From Lepas anatifera (lineage: Eukaryota; Arthropoda; Thecostraca; Lepadidae): a DNA stretch of 64,000 nt. The notes under the pieces were generated by a model. That model was not told where the DNA came from. It did no database searches and saw nothing but the letters and a program-made list of their open reading frames with translations. Shown here in pieces: positions 26,836-37,765 of this stretch. The stretch lies in contig JAOTON010001263.1 of NCBI GenBank assembly GCA_034440635.1, positions 1 through 64,000 on the forward strand. The letters run 5' to 3'. Position numbers and translations under genes: made by a program. Each line of letters begins with the position of its first letter. The stretch's first letter is position 1.

Positions 26836-27654
26836 TGTTATTATGGTGGTGATTGTTGTCATGGTCCATGTGATATACAGGTATTGCTGAGGGAAGATTT
26901 TTTGGCGGAAGAAAGTGTTGTTAAATTTATTCTCAGCATTTAAAGTACTGGGTACACACCATTTTTCCCCTTTTCAATCACACTTTTTCACTTTCTTCTC
27001 ACAAGAAAAAGTTCAAACCATTGAAATCCAATGGTGCACTTTCACTGTGAGTAAAAAATAAAAAGTGAGAAAGTGAAAAAGTATAAATGCACAAAGTTTA
27101 GTTAAAGAGTGAAAAGTGTGAGTATAAAATGAAAAATATGCAAAAGTGAAAAGGTAAAAACGCAAAAAACGTAATTAGAAAGTGAAAAAGAGAGGGAAAA
27201 GCTTAAATATTCAAACTTCACAGTAAATATTTCGCTTATGAACTGTCATTTGCAATCCTTGCTTGACTGTGACAAATGTTGGCAGCAGTCAAAATGGTGT
27301 TCAATATTATTTATGCCTTTGATTTATGTGCTGGTTTGCTGCTGAGGCTGAGTTGGTAATAGGTATGTGCATACATGGCTTGGTTTTTACATACTAATTG
27401 TGAAACACAAACAAAGAATACATAACAATGTGACAGGTTAGTGCTTGAATGACCTTTACCCCAAATTTTCAGAAAATATTTTATTGGAATCTTGTACGCT
27501 TGTCCTTAGCCGATAGGCAGATGCAGGGGGCGCCTGAGGGGGGGGCAGGTGTCCTAATAATCGACCCCTGGCGCCCTTAAACAGTCACAGCCTTCCTCTG
27601 AATAGTCAATGATGCTCACTGAAATCTCGCTTCCCACCTCCCCCTGGATGCCAA
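26836..27654. other. Spacer between FB1 arms, with AAAGTGAAAA clusters
   Basis: 26945-27200 is full of AAAGTGAAAA-type words and their complement (TTTTTCACTTTC), able to pair locally. A related cluster lies at 48770-48865. No gene is seen. Confidence 0.6.
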
Positions 27655-27954
27655 AATTGGTGCCCACGATAGGCCAGTCTGCAAAGTATGGCAGCATGCC
27701 AGACGAGTCGCACCAGCCATCTAAAATTATCGCACCGCCAGCCACCAAAAATTAGCACCAATCTGCCATATACCAGGGAGAAAAACGCACCCATTCCTAC
27801 CCACGCGATGCAATGCTACCTCTCTTATTAGTTAGTTAGTCTTAGTTGAGGTCTTTTTATAAGACTCCCTCCTGTGTTTTTCTAACCATTTAACAATTAT
27901 TTGTTTGGTTTTTAGTGTCACCTTCCTCACACCAGTCCCACAAATTCGCACCAG
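27655..27954 (-). mobile_element. Foldback element FB1, right arm (first part)
   Basis: Reverse complement of the FB1 left arm from the inner GCCAGTCTGCAAAG to AAATTCGCACCAG. It stops exactly at the CAG that flanks element E1. The missing remainder (GTTGATAAAATTTGCACC...) resumes at 48590. Confidence 0.88.
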
Positions 27955-29198
27955 GGCCCCATTTCATAAAAGTTGTAGAAATGCGACGTGTTTTACACCA
28001 CATTCACCTGCAAAGTTATGCCGTACTCAGAATCACGTTTCACAAAGAGCAGTGACATTCACGCGAAAGCGGCGTAGATATGAAATGCAGTGTGAATTAC
28101 GCCCAATTCCAGAATGTAATTAATTACCCCATTCAAATATAACCTATTACTGCTTTATTAACATTAAAAATGACATATTTTTCAAAAAATTAGTAGAAAG
28201 AAAATATTGTACTTATTTGTTTTTATTAGATTATTAAGTTTCTCATGAACTTTTAGAAATACTGCGGAGAAAGACGCGCCAACAGCAGACGCAATAAATA
28301 TACGGCGGATTTGTTTATGGCAGTACCCCTCAAAGGTTATTGTGCAAGTGTACTTCAGTGGAATTCAAGTTGAATCGTGTTTACTAATCATGAGTGAACT
28401 GTGAAAGCTCTGAACATTATAATTTCGTAAAACTGGGAAAGGAATAGTGAGTCAACATCTTTGAAGAATAACTAGATGCCGGTGCTTAGGTATCTAGGTA
28501 TATCATCATTTTTGCCAGAGGCCTCAGTAGAGATACTTGGACTTTGTTGGTGACCTGACAAGCACCTTAAATTGCATTTTTAAACTCCATAGACACCATA
28601 TAACACTGTGTCAGTGGGAGCCTATCTAGGGTTCTGTCCTCACTAGACTGTAAAATAACAGTAACGAATGTCAGCTTTCCTGTGTATTTGCATCAATAGC
28701 TATCATCATTTTTGGCATACCAAATGGCCATAGAACTCTACATATCAGCTCAATTTGGCATGCTTAACTTGCACTTCATACCTGAACAGGGAAGAACTTG
28801 CACACCTTTTATATTTAAGTTTATTTTACATTCATGACTCTTTTTGTCCTTCACTACAATACCTAGTTTTGCCTGAGATTCAGCATTTCAGAAGACATTA
28901 TATATTTTTCATGTTTTGCTTCATTGTCTGATAAATGTTACGCTGCTATTTCTTGCATAGCTTTTCAGGAGTGTTTTACATATTCAACGTATATGTTGTC
29001 TGCTATATGAAACAAGATTGGGAATATTCTACGCTGCACTCCAGTACAGCGTAGTTTAGAGCAGCGTAACTTTGCAAGTAGTTGTATTTTACGCTGCATT
29101 TTTGTGAAATAAGATTGTGGTGTATTATTCACTTTCCATGCTGCACTATGCTACTTCTACGCTATAAGCGTAACTTACGCCTTTTATGAAATGGGGCC
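27955..29198 (+). mobile_element. E-family non-autonomous DNA element, copy E1
   Basis: Terminal inverted repeat GGCCCCATTTCATAAAAG / CTTTTATGAAATGGGGCC, flanked by CAG on the left and CTG on the right. About 1.24 kb. Subterminal regions have many copies of TACGCTGC/GCAGCGTA. No coding region. Other copies are E2, E4 and E5 in this window. The 3-bp target would fit several superfamilies, so I do not assign one. Confidence 0.88.
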
Positions 29199-30202
29199 CT
29201 GGGCCCCATTTCATAAGAGTTGTAGAAATGCGACGTGTTTTACCCCACATTCACCTGCAAAGTTACGCCGTACTCAGAATCACGTTTCATAAAGAGCGGT
29301 GACATTCACGCGAAAGCGGCGTTGATATGAAATGCAGTGGGAATTACGCCCAATTCCAGAATGGAAATACCTCTCTAAAATTCAACATATATCTGTTTTA
29401 TTAACATAAAAAGGGCATATAAGTTTTTCGATAAATTAGTTGAAAAGAAAATTATTGTACTTATTTGCTCTTATTCCATTTTTAAGTTTCTCATGCACTT
29501 TTACAAATACTGCAGAGAAAGATGCTTTAAGAGCTGGCGCAATAAATGTACGACATTTGTTTTTGGCAGTACCCCCTTTTTTAGGTAGTTACTGTCAAGA
29601 AGGCCCTAAAAAGGTTATATTGTTGTGCGAGTGTAGTTCAGTGGAATTCGAGTTGAATTGTGTTCACTAATCATGAGTGAATTTTGAAAGGTCTGTTCTG
29701 TGAACCTTATAATTTTGTGAAAATGGGAAAGGAATATGAGTTAACATCTCTGAAGAATAACTAGATGCCGGTACTTAGGTACCTACCTAGGTATATCATC
29801 ATTTTCGTCAGAGGCCGCAGTAGAGATACTTGGATTTTGTTGGTGACAGGCACCTGAAATTGAATTCTTACCCTCCATAGACTCCATATAACATTTTGTC
29901 ACTGTCAGCCTATCTAGGGTTCTGTCCTCACTAGACTGTAAAATAACAGTAACGGCAGAAAGTGAAAGTAAAAATCAATGTCAGCTTTCCTGTGTATTTG
30001 CATCAATAGCTATCATCATTTTTGGCATACCAAATGGCCATAGAACTCTACATATCAACTCAATTTGGCATGCTTAGCTTGCACTTCATACCTGAACAAG
30101 GAAGAACTTGCACACCTTTTATATTTAAGTTTATTTTACATTCATGACTCTGTCCTTCACTAGTCACTACACTACCTATTTTTGCCTGAGATCCAGAATT
30201 TC

Positions 30203-30207
30203 ACAAG
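30203..30207. repeat. Target-site duplication ACAAG, left of BEL element
   Basis: ACAAG directly before the 5' LTR; the second copy is at 37454-37458 directly after the 3' LTR. Five-bp duplications are usual for BEL/Pao integration. Confidence 0.9.
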
Positions 30208-30774
30208 TGTCGAAACCGCTCATGTTGTGTCTCCTTTACAGATAATGCAAGAAGTTAAGGGAATGTAGCATGAATGCCAGAAGTGATTTGTTTGTTAATG
30301 CATGTTAGCTGAATGCCAGTCAAGACCTAACGAGCATGGATTTTTCAAGTTACTGAGTAATGCACCGCACACCTGCCGGGCATGTGGAAACACTTTTGGT
30401 GGGTTTCAACTAAAAGCATTGAGTTTGTTACTGCTGCACATAGCTTGTTTGAGTTGTCTGCTTTGTACATGTTCACGCTATGATTCTTCGCACTGAAGCA
30501 TGCAGCTTGGTTGTGTGATTATAGAATGTGCGCATGAACGCTTATTTGTCGTAAAAGTCCATGCTAGTGGTGTAACAGCATGCTCGTCATGTTATTTCAG
30601 AAACCACATGAGTACATCTCGCCTAAGGTCAACAACAGCTAGTGCTCTGGTTCCTTGTGTCCTAAAGCATCTATAGGTCATTGTCCTAGCTTCCTTTATG
30701 GCAAGTTGCAAGAATACAGGTTTTCAAGCTGGTACTCTGTGCGTGTTCGTGGGTTCATCCCGGCGGTAGTGACA
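30208..30774 (+). repeat. BEL element 5' LTR
   Basis: Starts TGTCGAAACCGC and ends GTAGTGACA. It is nearly identical to 36887-37453, with the same length. Differences seen: two at the TTCACGC/TTGATGC site, two at TATAGAATG/TATTGCATG and one at GTTCGTGG/GTTCATGG. No convincing primer-binding site is visible just downstream. Confidence 0.95.
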
Positions 30775-30811
30775 GTTTCAAAAGTGTTCTAGTTTGGATG
30801 GGTTGAAGATC

Positions 30812-32633
30812 ATGGATGCTGACAGGTCTGCTGTTTTGAAGAGTGTTCGAGCAAGAAAGTTGGGGTCACTGACAAGGTCAAGACGGCGTGCATTCATTCT
30901 CATCGACAACAAAGGCAGTAAAACTCAGCTTACTGCGCTGATAGGAGAGATAGACGAAGCCTTTGAGGCTGTTGAGGAGGCTCACTGTGAATTTGTCAAT
31001 TCTCTAGTAGAGGAAGAAGAAATAAAGCAAGCTCAGAAATACCTTGAGCAGGTTGAGCAACAGCATGGAGAGGCGATCGAAAGAATCAAGGATCATCTCG
31101 CTTCAAGAAGAGACGAAGCACCATCTGTGGCAGCCTCCCTTTCCAAGCACTCCGAGGCCTCTGGATTGTCAACCAAATCCCGGAACGCAGACATTGAAGC
31201 TAGAATAAAGGAACTGAAGTTGCAACAACTAGAAAGAAAACTGGAACAAGAAAAAGAAGAGATGGAACTACAACAGCGGAGGAAAAAAACAGGAAGCTCA
31301 AGATGAACTGGAAGCTGCAAAACTGGAGGCATCACTGAGGAAAGCTGCAGTTGACGAGCTTTCTTGGGAAAGGAGGGATGATTTTGTCGGTGAGGAAGGA
31401 CTTGATGATATCGACGTCGGAGGAAGACCCGCCAAGCAAAGTACCAAAGTCGCTAGCAGAGACAGAAATGCAGTAGAAGAAGCTGCCAACGACCAAGCGG
31501 AAGTTGTCATGTCAGCTCCATCTAAAGGACATGTCACGGAAAAGGAGGCTCAGATCTGTCATGACTCATGTACTCTCTTCTCAAAGAGTCTTCCGCGCAT
31601 CAACGTTCCTGTCTTCGACGGAAACCCCATTGAGTGGCCTAAGTGGTATGGGATCTTCAGAGCCCTGGTACATAATCAGGCCTGCCTCACTGATGCAGAG
31701 AAGATGATGCATCTGCGGGCATCAGTATCCGGTCTGGCTGCGCAATGCATTAATGGGATGTTGTTTGATCCTGCTTTGTACGGTGAAGCAGTGAGGACGT
31801 TGAAGGAACGTTTCGGTCAAGAAGAGACAGTTGTGCATGCAAACCTGAATGCCGTGTTCTCAGCGACCTCCCCAATCTACACAAATGCTGCCAGCCTAGA
31901 AAGGTATCATGCTCTCGTGAACTCAGCTGTGATTGTTCTCCAAAACCTGGGATACACGGGGGACCTTGAGAGCAGTGAGAACCTGAAGAGGGCAGTTGAA
32001 AAGCTGCCAATGGAGTTGAGGAGGTCCTGGGGTGAGCAGGTGCTAAATATGGCACCAGAGAGGCCAAGCTTAGTGAGCTTCAACTGTTGGCTTAAACGCC
32101 AAGTCAAGATCAGTCTGAACTGTGCAAGAGGATCCGATACTGAAAGACGGCAAGTTGTTCGGCGCACAGCGATGACTACGACAGCCCCACGTGCACTATG
32201 CGCGGCTTGTGGAGAGGGCCACCAGTTGGAGGCATGTGCCTGCTTCCTGGCGATGTTGCCTGATGATCGGGCTTAACTTGTAGCGAGCCGCGGCCTGTGT
32301 TTCTTTTGCTTCGCAGACGGACACAGACTGCGTTTCTGCCCGTCAGCAGCAATGTGCGGCAGAGACGGGTGTTTGATGCATCATCATGACCTGTTACATG
32401 GGAGCCGAAGGATTCTCTTCCGTGACTCAGGACGAGCGCCAGCAAGACAAACCTCAAGGAAACCAGAAGCAGCTCAGCGCACCGTGGCGTCAGCTCTGCC
32501 TCAGCAGGAAGAAATGACAACACTGCTCCAATTAGTTCAGGTTCGTGTCCACGGTCAGGATGGACGTTACAGGGATGTTTGCGCCTTAATTGACCCAAAG
32601 CACAGACGTCCTTGTGCTGCCGTGATGTGTTAG
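30812..32633 (+). pseudogene. BEL gag: capsid/nucleocapsid polyprotein (broken)
   Basis: From the ATG at 30812 a Lys/Arg-rich start and a Glu-rich coiled-coil-like region run to 31282. There a 7-A run carries one extra base and shifts the frame. The capsid part continues at about 31290-32270 (FPKWYGIF-like WPKWYGIFRALVHN, LVSFNCWLKRQV), the usual BEL gag region. Zinc-finger-like cysteines follow (CAACGEGH, then after a TAA at 32274-32276 CFFCFADGHRLRFC and CGRDGCLMHHHDLLH). The protease boundary is crossed near 32600 with another frame change. Role in the family: particle assembly and RNA packaging. Confidence 0.85.
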
Positions 32634-35600
32634 AGGAACTAGGTATACAGGGCAAAGAGAAGAAACTCGTCCTTCAAAATGTGGAGGGAGCTGGCGAGGA
32701 GCAGACTTCACTCAGGGTGGCGTCAGAACTCAGTGCCCTGAAGACTGAAGATTCTCAGAGGATTTATGTGCCAGAGGCTTTCGGCGTCACCAACATAAAT
32801 GTTGAAGTTCCCAACATCCCTGCAAGCGAGAAACGCTCTTGGAATCATGTGCGTGACCTGGACATCCCAAATCTGGAAGGATGTAAAGTTGAGTTGCTGC
32901 TTGGAGCGAACGTTGTGGAGATTCTCCTGCAGCTCGAGGCCCGAGTGGGGAACAGAAATCAGCCGGTGGCTATAAAGACTGCCTTCGGTTGGACTCTTAC
33001 CGGTACTATCAAAGGATTTGTGCCTGAGAGAACACGTCAAGTTCTGCTCATACATCGCCTGAGAGATGACAACGACATGCACCAGATGGTACAGGATTGG
33101 TGGACCACAGAGGCCTTCGGTATTAAGTTCACTGACCCATCCAGCAAGTCAGTTGAAGATGCCCGGGCATTGGGAATCATGGAAACCACAACGAAGTATC
33201 TCGGAGGCAGATTCGAGACTGGGCTCCTGTGGAAAAAGGATGCGCCCATTTTGCCGGACAACAAAGCAGTAGCCCTTCGTCGACTCCAGATGCTGGAAAA
33301 GGGGCTGCAACGTCGGCCAGACCGAGCGAGTATGTACGCTGAAACGTTGAAAGGGTATGTGGAGAGCGGCCATGCTCGTAAGCTTTCACCAGAGGAGGTG
33401 GCCAGGTATTCGCCTGTAAGGTGGTATCTTCCGCACCATGCAGTGCTGAATCCGCACAAACCTGGCAAGGTGAGAGTAGTGTTTGATGCGGCGGCTACCT
33501 GTAAGGGAACATCACTCAACGACCAACTACTGAGTGGTCCAGACCTTCTCTTGAGTCTTCCAGGGGTGCTGATGAGATTTAGGGAGGAGAAAATAGCGCT
33601 GGTTGCTGATGTGAAGCAGATGTACCACCAAGTAAGAGTAATAGAAAAGGATCAACCAGCTCTGAGTTTCATGTGGAGAGATCTGGATCAAACAAGAGAA
33701 CCTGATGTGTTCCAGACGATGGTAACCATCTTTGGGGCGAGATCCAGCCCAGCCTCTGCCAACTTTGTGCTCAGGAAGACAGCCGCTGATCTGACTGGGG
33801 ACTCAGAGGAAGAGCGGAGAGCAGCGAACGCTGTGCTTTCGCACTTCTACATGGACGATTTTTTAAAGTCAGAGAGGGACATTGAAGATGCCAAAGCTAT
33901 GCAGGTGCAGCTGACAGACCTCCTACAAAGAGGAGGTTTCTGCCTTACTAAATGGAAGAGCAACTGCAAGCAGGTGCTCGAATCTGTACCTGAGGAGCAT
34001 CGAGCACATTCGGATCTGCTAATGCCTACAGAGAGTCTCCTTGGGTACATGTGGAACCCACAGGATGATACATTGAGTTTGAGAACCATTGACACAGACG
34101 TTGCAGTTACCAAACGTGGGGTAGTCAAGGCTGTGGCACGATTATTTGATCCTCTGGGGCTGATGTGCCCGCTAGTAGTACGCGCCAAGATTCTCGTACA
34201 ACGTTTGTGGGTGAAAGGCTATGGTTGGGATGATCCACTAGATGATCAAGATGAAGGGGAACTCTTGGCATGGCTGCGTGAAGTTGGCATGGTTGACAAC
34301 TTCCAGATCCCTAGGTGTTATAAGTCTAACATCCTGTACACTGAAGAGGTTCAGCATGAGCTTCATGTGTTTGGAGACGCGTCAGAGAAGGCCTTTGGTG
34401 CGGTGGCATACATGAAAACCACCGATGGAAATGGAAGCAGCCAGGTCCTGCTCGTTATGACAAAGTCAAGAGTAGCTCCTCTCAAGAAGATATCTAAAGT
34501 TCGCCTCGAGTTGCAGGCTGCAGTAATGGCTATCAGAATAGCAAACGCTATTCGAGACGAACACCAATATGCACTCGATCGCGTGATATTCTGGACTGAC
34601 AGTCAGGTAGTGTTGAAGTATCTTCAGAGTGAGTCACACAGGTTCCACACCTTCATCGCCAACCGAGTCACTGAAATCAAGGAGGCGTCCCGTCCACAAC
34701 AGTGGCGGTACGTTCCCAGTGCCATGAACCCCGCTGATGCCTGCTCGCGGGGAGAACGAGCGGAAAGACTAACACGCCGACAAGACTGGGCGTGTGGCCC
34801 TCTGTTTCTTCTAGGCAGAGAAGAGTCATGGCCTCCGCTGGAGTCAGGGCTGGCTGTGCATGACTTACAGGGGGATCCTGAGGTTAGAACATTGCTGACA
34901 ACTTAAGCAGCAGTAGCGGAGCCATCAGTGCTTCCAGAAGCCGACAAGTACTCGTCCTGGAAGAGGTATTGCAGAGTTGTAGGGTGGATGAAACGATTCG
35001 TTCGAAATTTTGTGACTAAGTACGGTCATGACAAGGAAGATTGCGTCAAATCAGGTCCTCTTTCAGCGGCAAAGATCAAGGCGGCGGAACTTTTGACTGT
35101 CAGTGCCTCTCAGAAGCAACATTATCCAGATGTTGTTGACGCCCTTAGTGTGGGGTCTCGTGAAAAGAAAGATAATCTTTCTGAGTTGTCACCGTTTCTA
35201 GACTCTAGTGGAATCATGCGCGTGGGAGGCCGTCTAGAGGAGGCGCCTCTTCCCTTCGAGACCCAGCACCCAGTCATTCTTCACCCTAAGGATCCTGTTA
35301 CGAGATTGATCATAATGCACGCTCACGTGTCAGTGCTCCATGCAGGATTAGAGAGGACGCTTACAGAGGTGCGATCTACATACTGGATCACAAAAGGCAG
35401 AGCAGCAGTGAAGCAGGTGATACACAAGTGTGCAACTTGCATCAGAGGAAGAGCCACTCCTCGTCCCCCTCTGATGTCTAGTCTCCCCGAGGATCGGTTT
35501 GACTGCACAATACCGTTCAACAAAGTCGGAATCGACTACTTTGGCCCCCTGATGGTGAAGGCGACTACGTAAGACTGAAAAGCGATACGGAGTTCTCATC

Positions 35601-36418
35601 ACGTGTCTCTCGACGCGAGCCGTTCATCTGGAGGTGGCACATAGCCTGGAGGCTGATGGACTGATCCTAGCACTACGACGTTTCTTTGCGCGCAGAGGGA
35701 AGCCAAGTGTCATTTACTCGGACAATGGGATGAATATGGTAGGGGGAGAGCGGGAACTGCGAGAGTCTCTGCAAGAGTAAGACACGGCGCAGATAACTGA
35801 CAAGTTAAGCCACGATAAGATAGAGTGGAAGTTCATTCCCCCCAGTTCGCCACACATGGGTGGAGCTTGGGAACGTATGGTGGGGAGCGTGAAACGCGCC
35901 CTTCGGGCGATTTCGTCAGATCAGTGTTGGACAGATGAGGTGTTGCTTACTCTGTTAGCCGAGGTTGAGTCGATGCTAAATGGCAGACCCCTGACGTATT
36001 TGAGCTCTGATTCGAGAGACCCTGAGCCTCTTACGCCCAATCACTTCCTGGTTGGGTGTGCCAATCCCAACGTTGCTCCGGGTGTGTTCAAGGACAAAGA
36101 AATCTGCAGTCGACGCCGTTGGCGTCAGGTTCAAGTTTTGTCTAGGCATTTTTGGAACAGATGGAGGAGGGAGTTTCTTCCTTTTCTCGTACGACGAGAA
36201 AAGTGGTGGACGGAAAATCAGAATCTGATGGTTGGCGACGTGGTTTTGATGAAAGAAGACGATACCCCACGCGGTTTTGGCCGCTGGCAAGAGTCGTGAA
36301 AGTGATTGAAGGCTCCGACGGACGTGTACGTTCTGTTGAGTTAAAGGCGGCCTCTGGCGTGTACCATCGTCCAGTAGCCAAGGTGTGTTTGCTAGAGCAA
36401 AATAACTCCGGTGGTTGA
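32570..36418 (+). pseudogene. BEL pol: protease, reverse transcriptase, RNase H, integrase (broken)
   Basis: A protease-like ALIDP motif (near 32590) sits on a frameshift. 32612-34906 is open for about 760 codons, with the BEL-type RT (VRVVFDAAA, SLNDQLLSGPDLL, VADVKQMYHQV, catalytic FYMDDFLKS near 33845) and RNase H (HVFGDASEKAFGAVAYM, FWTDSQVVLKYL). TAA at 34904-34906 precedes the integrase: zinc-binding H...H...CATC (35310-35450), GIDYFGP, then a frameshift near 35570, [16 protein letters not shown] at 35778-35780 and the catalytic E in HMGGAWERMVG. A DUF5641-like tail (FWNRWRREFLP, VGDVVLM) follows, with a last frameshift near 36280. Motifs are intact; only frames are broken. Confidence 0.92.
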
Positions 36419-36871
36419 GTATAGAATCCTGATTTTATCCTCACCTGAGCCTTACCAGAGCGGCTGTGGTTGTCCGGACGGTGCCTGATGTCTGGTGGCG
36501 GCGTCCCGCGGATCTGGTGGAGCTACTGTCGTCCCTGAACGGGCTGAGGCCTGCACCAACTCGGCTGCTGCTCCCTGATAGCGTTTCCGTCGAGACTCGC
36601 CATCATATTGGGTCCAAGAGTTTCCAAATGTTAACTACATCACATAGTCGTGGCCTTCTAGAGACTGAAGCAGTGCTGTGGCATTTAAATGGGTGCGGTT
36701 GTTGCCATGAACAGTAGTACCCATATCAAGGTGTGATAAGAAAGTGCGTTGAGCTACGTAAGAGGAGTGTCAGCACGATGTTTGCTGTAGCAAGTTGTGG
36801 GTTTATATCTAAGTGAGAGCGAGATGGACAATCGTTGATTATCGCGTTTTCTCTAGACAAGAGTTCTAGGC

Positions 36872-36886
36872 GAACGGCGGGGAGGA
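36872..36886 (+). other. Candidate polypurine tract before BEL 3' LTR
   Basis: GAACGGCGGGGAGGA lies directly before the 3' LTR, the position of the plus-strand primer in LTR retrotransposons. It is purine-rich with two pyrimidine interruptions. Confidence 0.6.
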
Positions 36887-37453
36887 TGTCGAAACCGCTC
36901 ATGTTGTGTCTCCTTTACAGATAATGCAAGAAGTTAAGGGAATGTAGCATGAATGCCAGAAGTGATTTGTTTGTTAATGCATGTTAGCTGAATGCCAGTC
37001 AAGACCTAACGAGCATGGATTTTTCAAGTTACTGAGTAATGCACCGCACACCTGCCGGGCATGTGGAAACACTTTTGGTGGGTTTCAACTAAAAGCATTG
37101 AGTTTGTTACTGCTGCACATAGCTTGTTTGAGTTGTCTGCTTTGTACATGTTGATGCTATGATTCTTCGCACTGAAGCATGCAGCTTGGTTGTGTGATTA
37201 TTGCATGTGCGCATGAACGCTTATTTGTCGTAAAAGTCCATGCTAGTGGTGTAACAGCATGCTCGTCATGTTATTTCAGAAACCACATGAGTACATCTCG
37301 CCTAAGGTCAACAACAGCTAGTGCTCTGGTTCCTTGTGTCCTAAAGCATCTATAGGTCATTGTCCTAGCTTCCTTTATGGCAAGTTGCAAGAATACAGGT
37401 TTTCAAGCTGGTACTCTGTGCGTGTTCATGGGTTCATCCCGGCGGTAGTGACA
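36887..37453 (+). repeat. BEL element 3' LTR
   Basis: 567 bp, a near-identical copy of 30208-30774, followed by the target duplication ACAAG (37454-37458). Confidence 0.95.
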
Positions 37454-37765
37454 ACAAGAAATTATATATTTTTCATGTTTTGCTTCATTGTCTGATAAAT
37501 GTTACGCTGCTATATCTTGCATAGCTTTTCAGGAGTGTTTTACATATTCAACGTACATGTTGTCTGCTATATGAAACAATATTGGGAATATTCCTAGCTG
37601 CATTCCAGTACAGCGTAGTTTACAGCAGCGTAACTTTGCAAGTAGTTGTATTTTAAGCTACATTTTTGTGAAACAGGATTGTGGTGTATTATTCACTTTC
37701 TACGCTGCATTATGCTACTTCTACGCTATAAGCGTAAGCTACGCCTTTTATGAAATGGGACCCTG

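Larger units (their letters stand above)
30208..37453 (+). mobile_element. BEL/Pao LTR retrotransposon, complete but broken
   Basis: 567-bp LTRs at both ends (TGTCGAAACC...GGTAGTGACA), 5-bp ACAAG target duplications, gag followed by protease, RT, RNase H and integrase with a DUF5641-like C-terminus. Domain order and RT motifs are those of BEL/Pao. The two LTRs differ at about five positions by eye, suggesting recent insertion. The coding part nevertheless has about seven lesions. It was inserted into E-family copy E2. Confidence 0.95.
29202..37762 (+). mobile_element. E-family copy E2, split by the BEL element
   Basis: The left part is 29202-30207 and the right part 37454-37762 (ending GAAATGGGACC before CTG at 37763-37765). 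The two parts join colinearly when compared with E5 (48250-48300). It abuts E1 head-to-tail through a single CTG (29199-29201). At 37766 a third GGCCCCATTTC begins but continues as unrelated sequence. Confidence 0.86.

Noticed and set aside
31282..31290. Programmed frameshift in BEL gag at the 7-A run
   Set aside because: The shift is +1 and lies within gag, not between gag and pol, and the heptamer is not in register; a 1-bp insertion is simpler.
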